Below are positions 33,376 to 44,524 of a stretch of 64,000 nucleotides of DNA, piece by piece. The translations under genes and the position numbers were made by a program. The DNA comes from Triatoma infestans (taxonomy: Eukaryota; Arthropoda; Insecta; Hemiptera; Reduviidae). Below the pieces are notes generated by a model that was given only the letters and a program-made list of their open reading frames with translations, did no database searches and was not told the DNA's origin. The stretch spans positions 62,001 through 126,000 of the forward strand of contig JAAEAF010001917.1 in assembly GCA_011037195.1 (NCBI GenBank), written 5' to 3'. How positions within the stretch are numbered: the stretch's first letter is position 1; each line of letters begins with the position of its first letter.

Positions 33376-34560
33376 TTAATGAAGTAGAAGCTGCTTACTA
33401 AGATGGATATGCGAAACTCTAGTAATTGGGGCATTTAACTCTGCATGTCTATGGTTAATTGTGAGAGTTGAACTCTATCAACGTTATCTTGTTTGATTCG
33501 CATTCTGAGCAAGGTCGTGCACCTATGGAAATCCAAGTTCAAGACTTTGTGCGCTCTAGCTTGCCTTTCCCATGCACACATCTTTAATACAATTGCTGTA
33601 GGTTTCATGATCTCTCTACCACTGATGGTTAAAAACCTCTGAGTTCTCAGGGCGTAAGGCTGCATAGTGTTAAAACTTCTCTGTAGACCAACTATACTGA
33701 CAAAAAAAAAAAAAATTGAATGCTAGGAAGACCTAAATGAAAGTAAAAACCGAAATCAATAAACATGCAATTTTTACATCAACATGAAATTAGACAAAGA
33801 AAAACCAACTAAATGTCAAGGTTATAATGGAAAGTTAGTGGTTTTGTAATAAAAAGAAAGAAAATAAAGAGTTCTAAAGCATATGCAAAGGAAAAATGAG
33901 GTAATTACCAGTGCTGACTATATTGATTATGTCGCGATAACTAATGATCGATTCTACTTCGTTATTAAAGGGCCAATTTTAGTTATTATTTCCGCCGAAT
34001 ATATGTTGATTTAAGATTTAATAGTAGTAAATCTACCGTGCGATCGGAGGCTGCCCCCCCAGTTGATTTTTTGTTTTGTTTTGTTTACGCCATAGTTGTA
34101 AAACTGAGCTTGAACAATTTAACAGGAGATCGCAGTGGGAAGGGACATGTTGAAGCAAACAATAAAAATTGATATAAATAATAAAAAAAAAATCGAAGAT
34201 ATAATTGCAGTGAGCGGGAGATGAAAAAAAAAACGAACTGTAAATTTCAGCCAATATTAAACCATTCGCAAAATATTAATAAAAATGAATAATTTGCATT
34301 ATACTAAGCATCCTAATAAAATCGGATTCTTCCAATTTTTCTTCCTTTCCTTACCATATTTCTTCTCTAAACAATACACCCTCCCCCACACACAACATAC
34401 GAGCAACTAGAAAATTAAATGCATTTAATAATCTACTTTCACCATCCTCCCCCGCAAAACTGTCTGCTATTACTTTTTCTTCTTTCTTGTTTTAATTAAT
34501 TTTCTTTTTCAAAGCAGTTTAGGAATTCATTGCTCTGTTTATTATTTATTAACTCCCAAT
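33376..34560. other. Unassigned interval
   Basis: A 76-codon minus-strand frame at 33435-33665 has ordinary-looking composition but no family I recognise. Nothing else is supported. Confidence 0.25.
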
Positions 34561-34755
34561 TGGAATCCATTTTTATAGATTAATGTACTTACTAGAAAAT
34601 GGTAATAGTAAGTTGTTAATTGCTCTTTTAGGTTTCCGCGGCCATTGCTATCAAAAACACTTGAGTTTCCGGGATGAGACCGCGTTAGTGGTTTGCCAAA
34701 AACTGACGTTTCGCCATGTTGCAATGAGCCTCTTCAGGGTTGTTACACCTTGAAA
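34560..34755 (-). repeat. Family C repeat, copy 2
   Basis: The minus strand reads CCTGAAGAGGC, ATGGCGAAACGTC, TTTTTGGCAAACCACTAA, AACTCAAGTGTTTTTGATAG and CAATGGCCGCGGAAACCT. The same order is found in the plus-strand copy at 35656-35795. Confidence 0.6.
34691..34750 (-). ncRNA. Hammerhead-ribozyme-like core in family C
   Basis: CTGAAGAG ... CGAAACGTC on the minus strand fits the core CTGANGA-G and C-GAAA exactly, with no extra base. The stretch between them can form GC, CAT/ATG pairs around TGCAAC with one bulge (stem II). Bases flanking CTGA and GTC can pair as stem I with two mismatches. Stem III would be only AC/GT, as in hammerheads believed to act as dimers. Activity is not shown by sequence. 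Confidence 0.4.
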
Positions 34756-34789
34756 GTCAACAAGGTGCAATGCCTTGAAATTTAACGTC

Positions 34790-35400
34790 GAAAATCTCGA
34801 AAATCAATGTGTTCGGAAAAACTTAGCATATACAATTAACATTCCAAGTTTAAAGAAAATGGTTCAAAGTAGTTGTCGAGAAAATTCCCCCAAAAAAATT
34901 CAAGACCCAATTTGCAAAATCGCACTTCCAATTAACCGATTTTTTTTAAAAATATAGAATATTAGCAACATTCTAAACATGATATAGGTGGAAGAATCGC
35001 ACACTGCAATGAATGACACGCTAGAGTCTAGTCTAGAGAAAAGCCTAACGTGACAGATTTTCCCCAGAACATTTGAAAAATAAATCGTTTGAGAAATATG
35101 TCTTTTTTGTGATAGTTAATGTTCAGGAGCCAATTTTGATAAAAATCACAAAAACTGAAGAAATAAAAATCGCAAAGTTGCATTTTAGTTGATGGATTTT
35201 ACCCGATATCAAATTTACGGAAGATGCAAAAGTAATGTCAAAAAGGAATATCAATTTTGAGCTTACTGCGACATTAAAGAGATTTCGGAGTGATTTTGAA
35301 AAGTCACTGGACTTTTCCGAAAATAAACTGCGAAAAGCTGAAAAATCAATCTAGAAACTTCGCATTGAGATTACTGCCATAGTTCACTTATATCTCAAGG
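34790..35400 (-). mobile_element. Family A element, inverted, decayed
   Basis: In reverse order it keeps TTCCAAGTTTAAAGAAAATG, GCAAAATCGCACTTCCAATT, AACCGATTTTTT, a GTGGAAGAATCGCA block, AACTGAAGAAATAAAAATCG, GTTGATGGATTTTACCCG and AGCTTACTGCG. It is cut near 35400 by family C, and similar sequence resumes near 35830-35910. Confidence 0.55.
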
Positions 35401-35404
35401 TGAG

Positions 35405-35800
35405 TAATAGGTGTCAGTGGTTTGTTATAAATCGACATTTCTATGGTTTCTTCAGGAAAGTGTTGCCTCCAATGCTGAACCAGCACTAGCAGGAAATATG
35501 TTAATTAGTTAATTAGCAATAGGAGGGAGATCAGTGGTCTCTATGCATGGAGAGAAAATTTAAGCCCAGGTATTAAGAACAGCATGAAGGGAGAAGCTAA
35601 GGCTGCTCTACACGAAAACCTTATTTCTTGCCAATGTTGGTTCAACATTAGAGGCACATTACCCTGAAGAAGACCTATAGCAATATGGGCAAAACGTTCT
35701 CGTTTGTAGCAAACCACTGATAGATTAATGTGCAGCTTCAACCAGGAGTCCTGAAGTGTTTTACATGGCAATGGCCGAGAAAATCTGCAAGATTACAATT
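35405..35800 (+). repeat. Family C repeat, copy 3, with two inverted arms
   Basis: The left arm read in reverse (35500-35410) has TTCCTGAAGAAACCATAG and AACAAACCACTGACACC. The right arm (35650-35735) has CCCTGAAGAAGACCTATAG, GGGCAAAACGTTC and AGCAAACCACTGATAG. The copy is therefore fold-back. The tail GGCAATGGCCGAGAAAATCT at about 35768-35787 matches copy 2. It interrupts a family A copy. Confidence 0.55.
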
Positions 35801-36023
35801 TCATAACTGTTTTTATAAGCAACGTTTCACTCTTACCGAATGGTTTAAGTTTTACACTAACAGTAATCTACACCGTAAAATTCCACTTTAGGCTAACCGA
35901 TTTTCTACAAATTTAGGTGTGTTTTGAAAATATTTAGTTCTATTAAATATTCTAAATATTTCAATAACAAAAATAAAAAAAAATCCTAATATTTTATTTA
36001 ATTCTATTAAGTATTTGTTTTAA

Positions 36024-36800
36024 GGGACTCGGTAAACGATCATACTTTTTGTCAAATATGTTGGTCAAATGTCCCACGTTTGACAAATAACAGCCGCACA
36101 CGTTCAATCAAGTTTTGTCAAACTTCTGTTCAATTGCTTGACTTTTTTCACCTGTGCGCATCGTGTGCTCTTTTATTTCAGATTTTTTTTTATTTTATTT
36201 AAATGTCTTCCAATAAATACAAAGCGTTTCTCGCGTTGACTCTGGCACTGTGTATTAAGGAAAAAAAGTCAAGACGTTGGTCAAAAGAATGGTTTAAATT
36301 AAGACATAAATACTCATGAGAATTTGCTGAAAGAAATATTAGTAACAGAACCAGGGGACTAAGCCAACTTTCTCCAAATGGATAGTGAAACCTTCAATAG
36401 CTTGTTCGAATTACTTCTCCGAGAATCGAAAAGAAGGACATTGATATGTGTTAAGAAGGACTCTTCTCATTGATATGTGTTAAGACGATTCTTTTGATTT
36501 CAATTTCCATAATGCCGGAAAGTCTCTGTACAGAGAAATAAGCTGGAGCACAAAATTCTTGTCCTTTGTCCCTAGTTCGGACATGTACACCGGATGAAAA
36601 CAAAACATATACTGAAGATGTTAGACAAAAACGACCTGCACACCTTCTAACATGTTTGTCAAACATTTCATCAATCAATTCTTCCATCAAACACGTCTAA
36701 CAATTTTTTTGTTTGACAAACACATCAAACAGCCGCACACGATCAAACTTTCGTGTTTGACAAATATATTTGACAAAAGGTTTGATCGTTTAACGGGTCC
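36024..36800 (+). mobile_element. PIF/Harbinger-like element, internally degraded
   Basis: Terminal inverted repeats: left GGGACTCGGTAAACGATCAT; right in reverse GGACCCGTTAAACGATCAAA. Both sides carry TTAA (36020-36023, 36801-36804), which fits a TAA/TTA target duplication of this superfamily. Subterminal TTTGACAAA/TTTGTCAAA motifs recur many times near both ends and could be transposase binding sites. A transposase remnant lies inside. Confidence 0.7.
36203..36428 (+). pseudogene. Harbinger transposase N-terminal remnant
   Basis: ATG at 36203 opens a 38-codon frame ending in KKSRRWSKEWFKLRHKYS then TGA at 36317-36319. After a frame change the next part reads LLKEILVTEPGD, stop, ANFLQMDSETFNSLFELL. 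The pattern RRWW...W...R...L...E....D...F.NFLRM....F..L is the N-terminus of HARBI1-type (DDE_Tnp_4) transposases. The DDE catalytic part is missing. The minus-strand frame at 36451-36690 has no clear family. Confidence 0.6.
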
Positions 36801-36894
36801 TTAAGAAACGGAATTTTCGAAAAAGTACGTACGTTACATAAATACTCATGTATTTATTCTCGTAATAAGAGAAAAAATAGTGGGAGAATATACG

Positions 36895-37595
36895 AGAAAT
36901 AAAAAATCTGGTGCGAAACACTCACACGACTTTCTCTTTCCGTGAAATGGCAAATTTTCTTCACACTTACTATTCTTATTAGTGTTTAAAACTGTCGGCG
37001 TTTTTATGGAAAAAATCACAAAAAACTGAAAAACCTATTCAGTAAAGTCGCACTTCCGGTCATCTGATTTTCTTCAAACTGCGAATTTCGGCAACTTATA
37101 TAATTGTAATTAATATTATTTAGTTTACATAATTGTATGGCACATTGTTGAAGTAAATTAGCACTTTAGGGGAAACCATAACACCATCCCTTCTCTTAAA
37201 GTGCCCTTCAATGGATTTTTCCGGGGAAATGTTACAAATAAAAGCTGTAGCATTCCGTATGTGCAGTTGATATATCAAGTTCTCAAGAAAATCTTTAGAG
37301 CCGTTTTCGAGAAAATTAGAAAAAACTGAAGAAACTTTTCAGTTAAGTGGCATTACCGTTCGATGGATTTTGCCCGAAATCTTGGTGTCTCATGCGTTGG
37401 TAGTATCTAAACGGAATACCAAGTTTGAGCTTCCTGAAACTTTTCCTTTTTGAGATATTCTTTTCACACACACACACACACAGACCATTTTCTAACATCC
37501 ACATTTTTTTGTACTCCTTGTATTTCCGGTGAAAACTTAATTTCGAAAATCTGGCATTATCGTAATAATTCCTGTTACTTCTGGTAAGAGAAAGT
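36895..37595 (-). mobile_element. Family A element, inverted, both ends present
   Basis: Right end on the minus strand: AAAAAATCTGGTGCGAAACA, CTCACACGACTTTCTCTT at about 36903-36940. Modules at about 37040 and 37345, a (CA)n tract at 37467-37483 and the left end TTCTGGTAAGAGAAAGTAAA at about 37576-37595. About 700 bp, shorter than the reference through an internal deletion between right end and module 2. Confidence 0.75.
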
Positions 37596-37689
37596 AAAAA
37601 TAACGGGAAAGTTGATTTGCGATTGACGGACATATTGACCGAATACTTTATGTTGACTCCATACCGGAAGAACATATAACAAATCGAAT

Positions 37690-37862
37690 ACGAACTTTTA
37701 GTTTTCTAACACTTTTTGTTTTTGATTTTTTTTTATCTGAGGCTTATTGCTGCAAAAACATTTTTTGGAGTTTTGGGACTTCAAAACAAGTATTTCCATT
37801 TCGAAAATTTTGATTCGTTTTCAATTATTCCTCCTCCGACATTAGTTCGAGAAAGTAATACA
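37690..37862 (-). mobile_element. Family A left-half fragment, inverted
   Basis: GGACTTCAAAACAAGTATTT, CCATTTCGAAAATTTTGA and a final CGAGAAAGTAATA correspond to the reversed family A start. Confidence 0.5.
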
Positions 37863-38690
37863 AAACCAGTTTGAGTTAGTCATTTATTTCAACTAATTAC
37901 CAGAGTTAAATAACTAAAAAATAGTAAAAAAAACAAACAAAATAATTAAAAAGAATAAAACGAGGGGAGCGTTCAAGGGGAAGTTTATTTAGTGAAGGCA
38001 CGTGTCGATATCTGGTTATGTAGTTAAGTAAAACCACTCCTAGTTAGCGTTTCTGTCGTTGTATATGTGGCTAGGGTGTAAGAACATTTAAGGAGAGAAG
38101 TAATAGAAGAAATAAGGGCATAAACCACAAGTTTATAAAACAGATGATGATGAAATCAGGGTTCGGCGGTTGTTGGAAGTAAAACAGAAAAGATTTGAAT
38201 GAAGGGGGGGAACAACAAATTGATAAAATGGTAAGATAAGAACACTGCTGGGACGGGAAAAGAGTAGAAGAACATTATAAGAAAAAAAGGGGAACTGGCA
38301 CAGTTGATAAGCGAAAGTGAAATAAAAGAAAGTATAGATAAGAATGGGAAAAACGAAGCTTTAAAAGAAATAAACTGGAAGAATCAATATGATAAGGAGA
38401 AATGGTTCAAGCTGGCCAGAAAGTGTGGGGGGGGGGGATTGAAGTATATTAATTACCAAAAAAATACACTGTAAATAAATGAAAAATATAAATAAAAGAA
38501 AAAATGAAAAATAAAATAAGACACGCAGCCTAGAAGATAGGAATAACCAAAAAATAAATAAATGAGGAGTGAAAAATTCAATTTAAGAAAGAAAAGTCTT
38601 CAGGTAAACAAGTTTATCAGTGTCAATAATATCTGGTGGGGGAAGAATTTTCTCAGAATATGGCTCAGTTCGTGCGATAGGTTACTTTAA
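37863..38690. other. Unassigned purine-rich interval
   Basis: Purine-rich (AAGAA, GGAGG) with a G(9) run near 38429. No gene. Confidence 0.3.
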
Positions 38691-38694
38691 ATAA

Positions 38695-39030
38695 AACAAA
38701 AAAAAATCTGGTTTAATAAACTCACAGGCTTGTTATGGTCGACCGTTCTGACCGCCAAATTTATTTAAAAGCTGAAAGTTTTACTAAATGGGTACCAGCT
38801 GACGTGAAGTAAATTTGATTAAAATGGAGTTGTAGAGGAAAATGTCAGACATTTCACTTCCTGTAGAATCCCACTCCAAAAAAAAAACATGGGAAAATGT
38901 TTCAGGTAAATGTGATATATATATAGACGTATATAGTAAGATCACCAAGTTCAGAGAAAATTCATTTTCGAGAAAAAAAAAATTGTAAAAGCGCAATTAC
39001 GGTTAGCCGTTTTTTAAAGAAAACCTTGGA
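38695..39030 (-). mobile_element. Family A fragment, inverted
   Basis: AAAAAAAATCTGGTTTAATA and AACTCACAGG at 38698-38730 (right end), then GTAGAGGAAAATG, GAAAATGTTTCAGGTAAATG and GCGCAATTACGGTTAGCCG. Confidence 0.55.
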
Positions 39031-39194
39031 TCAACTCATACACAAATCAGTTTTACTGGGAAAAGGTTTGAAATCAAAACGCGACAGAATTATAGATGCG
39101 TGGAGTTAGTTATGGTGAGGCGTTAGGGTCGCTGAGAGAAAAATCCCTAAAATTTGAAAGAAAAGACAATATAAATATTTTTTTTTCCCGAGGG

Positions 39195-39770
39195 TTCTGT
39201 TCTGCGACCATTTTATGATTTATTATAGCCCCTCTGGTGCCGAGGATGAGCTAGCTCATTTACAGCTTCCTCTCCAGGTTGAGCTCCCTAAGGAATCCCA
39301 AAATCCTGGAAGGTTCTAAGGTCCTCCTCCTTTATCTGATAAAGCGCCAGACTATTAAATCTTCTTTGAATGACGGCATCATAGTCTGTGTGGAGTTTCC
39401 TCCATCTCCCCACACAATCTGCATGTGCCATCATCTTCTAGGCCAAGCTTCCTCAGGTGTCCCCTGAGCCTGCAATGCCCCGTAAGGAATCCCGAAAGAA
39501 ATCTGGATTCCTGTTCTTACTCAGATTGGTGCAGGCTTTCGACCTTTCCTGGTTATATCCACCCAGACAGACCATGGCCTGTCTCAGTCCCGAGAGGTGT
39601 TCCAGAGACGAGCTCTTTTCGCCACCTCCTCCTTCTTGATTTCTTCTAAGAATACTGGTTCGCTGACTCCGCAAAAGGGCTCTGGACCAATGAGAGGAGA
39701 TAGAGGGCCTTCTTTTGCCAGGGTGTCGGCTTCTCACTGCCTTCCACGCCGACATGAATATAAACATTTA
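39195..39770 (-). pseudogene. LINE ORF2 C-terminal fragment (RNase H and knuckle), second LINE1-like family
   Basis: Minus strand, three frames: ADTLAKEGPLSPLIGPEPFC near 39720 (end of RNase H), EIKKEEVAKRARLWNTS near 39620, then FLTGHCRLRGHLRKLGL and CRLCGEMEETPH near 39500-39400. These follow the order seen in LINE1 (FLTGHCDLRRH..., CRVCETEEETPMH) but differ enough to be another family. At least two frameshifts. The 3' end near 39200 reads ATAATAAATC. Confidence 0.7.
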
Positions 39771-39919
39771 GTGAGGTCGCAACTTCTTGATTACGTGACG
39801 GATCCTTCGGCGATATCTAAACGTTACAATCCGCGTAGAATCATGGCCTCCAACAAAAACGTCCGCCAGACGGACTCAATCATACACTGTTGTGCTCCAG
39901 GCTCCAGTTTCTAAGGTGG

Positions 39920-40245
39920 ACTTAAACATCAGTCGTACACAAACTGTCCATCGTAGCTTTGCTCTGGCAACTTTCCTTTTGCCATGTATTGGATCCAATG
40001 TTGATGATTGTTGGTCCTATATTTTTTTTTTGGTGGGGGCGCACCTCATTGCTAGGCATCATAGCTATGTGATCGGTCCAATGAAGTCGGCAGAATATTG
40101 TTACGATTACAATGTCCAAATTCCTATCAAGAAGACCAACAATCATCTGATTCGAAATTAATTCATTGTCAATCAATCCGCTGCTTCCATTGTTGTCCCT
40201 GATGCATAGCTCCAAAAATTCTTCTCAGTACCTTACGTTCAAAGC
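39920..40245 (-). pseudogene. Endonuclease/RT-type LINE tail fragment
   Basis: Minus strand: VLRRIFGAMHQGQQWKQRI near 40240-40180, then after a frame change LIDNELISNQMIVGLL and DIVIVTIFCRLHWTDHIAMM. This matches the VLRRIFG....W..RYN.EL.......DIV..IK..RLRW.GH..RM tail typical of RTE-like LINEs. Truncated at the 5' side. Confidence 0.5.
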
Positions 40246-40374
40246 TTAATAATAAATGATATTTCATCGGTTTTGGACAATGTCTAACATTCCGAGACAG
40301 GTTAAAACGGGTTTTATGTTTTTTTGTTGTTTTTTGTTTTTTACAATCGTCTTTTCGTAGTTCGGGGACTTCAT

Positions 40375-40445
40375 GTGTGCTCGATGATCACAAAATGAAA
40401 CAGGCTATCATGGAAAATATCTCTGTTGCTTTCCAGCTCTGCTGA
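40375..40445 (+). repeat. Right half of an FB2-type fold-back
   Basis: GATGATCACAAAATGAAACA, GGCTATCATGGAAAATATCT and TTTCCAGCTCTGCTGACC match the right arm and the asymmetric tail of FB2 (62928-62978). The left arm is absent. Confidence 0.6.
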
Positions 40446-41360
40446 CCCGTATAAATTAGATTTCACTTTTTGGTGGGAAATAAGGAAACTAAAAATGTCT
40501 TCAAACTCCGATTTTTCAGATTTTTTTTTTCAGAATTAAAATAAGAGGAAGTCGTGGTATTGTGTGATATATTCGTGTAGAGAATATCAATTTTTTTTTT
40601 AAATTTATTCAGTGCTATATTAAAAAAATTCATAATTATTTTATTCTAAAGGTTTTAATAAAAGTTAAAAGAATTTTAAAATTCTCTCTCTATTCTATGG
40701 AGAAAATACCTTTAAATTGTGTTTGTTCAAGGACCCCATTTAAAAAGAATAATGAGCGAACCTAGTGTTCAGTTTGGAATATTAAACTAAGAGCCACCTT
40801 GTTATCGTTATAATACAATTGGTTATTTTATTTTAATATCTTTATTTTTCCAAAATATTATCAATTACTTTGATAATAATAGTAATAATGCTTTACTTTT
40901 ATAAAAAAAAAAAAACCATAATAATAAAATACAATTCAAACAGGGATTACAGACAAGTGTTATAGCAAACAACAATTGTGAAATTGTAGTCTAACTACGA
41001 TCACGTGACCTAATTACGTCATTAGTGCATACCTTCAGAATTTGGCGTGACTGAATATTGGTTGCATTACTTCTCTTTTTTTATTTTTTACTGGCAACTG
41101 GCATTTTATACTAAGTTATTGAAGCGTTCCTAAGCCAATTTGATAGAAAGATGGAATAAAGCATGCCAAGAATAGAAAATATAAAAATATTTTGCATTAA
41201 ATAAATCTAATATTCGGTAAAGAATATAAAATATCTAATACAAATAATAAATTAGATTTAAGGTCTGTATGCTTTTAGCATTATTTATTCATTTCAACCA
41301 TCAGGATGATAAAAAAAATAAATGGCATCAGTCTGTCTTTAAGTCTGTGACGATAAATTT
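40446..41360. other. Unassigned AT-rich interval
   Basis: ATAAGAGGAAGTCGTGG at about 40543 may be a family A right-end trace. Otherwise nothing is supported. Confidence 0.3.
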
Positions 41361-41362
41361 TA

Positions 41363-42250
41363 CTTTCTCTTATTCCACAGAAGGAGGGAAGAAGTATTTC
41401 ATTCGTGTCAAGTTTTCGAAATTGAGTTTTTACCGGAAATACACATTTTGAGATCTCCTAAGTATGAAGAAAAATGTATTTACCAAAAAGTCTGTGTGTT
41501 TTGGTGTGGTGTGTGTGTGTGTGTATATGTATGTGAACAGCATAGTTCAAAAACAAAAAATCGCAGAAAGTTCAAACTCAATGTTCCGTTTAAGTGCGTT
41601 GGGATCTGAAAGTAAGTTATCTGTCAAAATTCCTTAACGGGAAGTGCCACTTTACTGTTACACTTTTTTACAATTTTCTCAAAAATGGCTCCAACGATTT
41701 TCTTTAAACTGTTTCTTATCAACTACACATACACAACGTTCCATCTACAACGTTTATTTGAAACATTTCTTCGGGAAAATGCATTCAAAGTACTTTTAGG
41801 GGAGGGGTGGGAGTAGGTTTTCCTCTAAAGTGCTATTTCAGTTTATTACAATTGTATCACTAATTAGAATTAAACATGTTGTTGAAATTCTGAGTTTGAA
41901 GAAAATCAGATGATTGGAAATGCGTTTTTACGGAAAAGTATTTTTCAGTTTTCTGCAATTTTCTCTAAAACGATTTTCACTATTTGCTTTTAACTCAGTA
42001 TGTGAACTATAAAGAGCTACAACTTTTAGTTTAAACTCTTCTCCGGGTAAAGTTATTTAAGGGGGCTTTCTAGGAAGGAGTAGGGTTGTTTTCCTCTAAA
42101 GAGCCATATCTAAGTTGATTATACAATTCTACCATCTAAACAAAATTAATTAGAAATAAATTGATGGCCAAAATTCAGAGTTTCAAGAAAATTAGTAAAC
42201 CGGAAGCGCATCTTTATTAAACAGTTTTTTCACTTTTTTTATCTAGTTGT
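41363..42250 (+). mobile_element. Family A element with three internal modules
   Basis: Left palindrome from ACTTTCTCTTATTCC (41365), TCGTGTCAAGTTTTCGAAAT, ACCGGAAATACACATTTTGA, a TG tract (about 41500-41523), AGTTCAAACTCAATGTTCCG, and module starts at about 41634, 41908 and 42196 (spacing 274 and 288 bp). The right end is missing. The short frame at 41269-41451 is a by-product. Confidence 0.7.
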
Positions 42251-42325
42251 GAGAAACTTGATTTTGAATGAATTAGCGCATGCGTAGATTTCTATCTTTA
42301 TAGTATTCTTACAGTACTTTGAGGA

Positions 42326-43085
42326 CTGCGCCACATACATAAAATTAAGGACACCATAATGAATAGCTAAAAACTCCTAAGGACTAAGAAAAGTTTTTTA
42401 ATTAATATTATGAATTCCTTGGATAAATGTTTGTGTGTTTAACATCAATTTTATTTTGTTCCATTAGTACAGACGGCAAATACAAAATGGTTGACTTACA
42501 TTGTATTTTGCAAATCCGCTTAATTCTCTTTTACTTTCTCTTTCAGCAATGGAATGAAAATGCTAATTTGTTTATCTTTATAGCTCATATTAATTATATA
42601 AAGCAGTAAATACTATGTTAGAAATTACTTGGTTGTTTGCATTTTTTTATAGAAAATTTTATAGCACAATTTGATAATTTATAAAATACCTATGGAGGGA
42701 AAAATTAGTAAAAAAAACCTAAGCTAGATTTTTCATCGAAATAATTAGCTGTAAATAAAGTAAAAGTGTCAGATGTGGGCGTGGCCATGATATTTTAAGT
42801 TTCTGTTTGGCGTAACTGTACGCCCACATTTGACATACATTGTGATTGGTTAATTATTTGAAGCTAATTATTTCAATAATAGAATTTGTTTACTAATTTT
42901 CCTTCCGCAGATCTTTTATAAACTATCAAATAGGCAAAACAAATTTTTTATGAAAAAAATGCAAAAAATCAAGTCATTTCTAACATAATATTTACTGTTT
43001 TATATAATTAATGTGATTTATAAAGTAAAACTCACAATTTTCATTCAATTGTTGAAAAAGAAGGCAAATGTTTGTACGGCTATGG
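42326..43085. mobile_element. Large palindrome FB3 (fold-back element)
   Basis: The left arm (about 42510-42790) and right arm (about 42810-43085, read in reverse) share, in order, CAATGGAATGAAAATGC-type, ATTAATTATATAAAGCAGTA, ATGTTAGAAATTACTTG, TTTATAAAATACCTATGG, ATTAGTAAA, GAAATAATTAGCT and GTGTCAGATGTGGGCG. The loop is short, near 42790-42820. The left flank 42326-42510 is also present at 6818-7000. No transposase. Arms differ by many substitutions, so it is old. Confidence 0.7.
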
Positions 43086-43321
43086 CCAGAGGAGTTTTAA
43101 AGAAAATTTTGTTGCTTTACGTTTCGGGTACGTAGTCGGGTATGCAGGGTTTTCAATCTCAACTTTCTCAACACTCCTCTCCTAACCTGAAGAGCTCATC
43201 ATTAACATCACAACATTAAAAAAGGAATCGAACTAACTATAAGTGCAATTAAACAAGTATAATAAGAAGAAGCGTTATATATTAGGGTTCGATAAACTAG
43301 AGACTATGTAACTATGTAAAT

Positions 43322-43452
43322 TCGAGTAAGAGAAAGTCGTATGAGTGTTTTTCACAAGATTTATTTTCGTACTTAGAGAAATTCAAAACAAGTATTTTGG
43401 AAATTTAACACGATCGCATACTTCTTCTAACTGCCGTAAGGGAGAGTAAAAA
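43322..43452. mobile_element. Two abutting family A ends
   Basis: A plus-strand right end (AGTAAGAGAAAGTCGTATGA, GTGTTTTTCACAAGATTT) directly adjoins an inverted left-half fragment that ends in GCCGTAAGGGAGAGTAAA. It is either two insertions or a deleted element. Confidence 0.5.
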
Positions 43453-44520
43453 AGAAAGTATCTCCATTACGTATTCATTACTCATACTATTTATTTCTTG
43501 TTTAATTTTACCTTCCTTCCATATTTTCTTCTAGGGCTACAAATAAAGGATGAATTGTTATCTTCAAATAACCTTATACCATTGGGCAATTTAAAGCATC
43601 TCGGCACGCTATTAGGCGCATAGATATTATCCACTTATACACAGTGAACAGTGCCGACTGGCCGCCATCAGCAGAACTACATTTCTGAAATCCTGAAAAC
43701 CCCAGTTGGGGGACGGCGGCGAATGGTGGCGAAGTGGAGGTGGTAAAGATAAATTTATTTTTGATAACACCACTACTTCCTCTCAAGGGTGTTGTAAGTA
43801 AGAATTGTAAATGTGAGGAAAAGGCCGCACGAACATAACAGGTAGACAACGAATTATTTTATGGGTTTTCCATTTATTGTTTTCCTCGTTGTGCAACGTG
43901 AAAGACAATCTCCATCACTTTTACTTGTGCAAATCTTAATTTCACTTTTATTTAATAATGCAAGAAGACAGTGTTTATTTATTTATTTTTTTTTTAATCA
44001 CTTTTTGTTAATCAATTTATTAAAAACAACGTTCTACGTCAACTAGTAACATAGTTACGATAACTAGATCAACAACAACATAGAGACAAGCAACAAAGAT
44101 TCCGATCCGATAGGCCGGAAGGAGGGTACTAAATTAGATTTGTTTAAGGAGTGGGCTTCTCGATTTCTCAACTGAAATTTCGCGAAATTTTTTATGGTAT
44201 CTGCTCTAAATTAGAGCAAGCTGCTCAATTTAATGGGAATGATAGACAGATTCTGAAGTGGTTGGCTATTAATATCACGCCACCGCTATTTCTATGGGTC
44301 TAATTGGTGGTGGCCTGTCTGTTTAATCAGACATAGAACTTGAGAGAAAGACACTTGGGTAAAGCACAGTTTCTCCTTCCCTAAGAGGCGAAATCTCAAC
44401 CTCACAAGCCTCTCACACCTACACAGGCCATACGGTGTATTTCTTTCTTAAGTCTGCAATGGCCAATGTGAAGGCCTACAGTCATCCATACGGCCGCCCG
44501 GACTGTCAGAGTAGTTCTGT
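43453..44520. other. Unassigned interval
   Basis: A 91-codon minus-strand frame at 43574-43849 has no recognisable domain. No RNA gene or repeat ends are seen. Confidence 0.25.
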
Positions 44521-44524
44521 AGTA

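Noticed and set aside
33435..33665. 76-codon minus-strand frame with protein-like composition
   Set aside because: No family recognised and no conservation evidence available; kept only as a remark.
37343..37675. 110-codon minus-strand frame with Cys/Val run
   Set aside because: Translation of a family A copy; the Cys/Val run is its (CA)n tract.
43574..43849. 91-codon minus-strand frame
   Set aside because: No known pattern, no supporting signals; chance frames of this length are expected in 64 kb.
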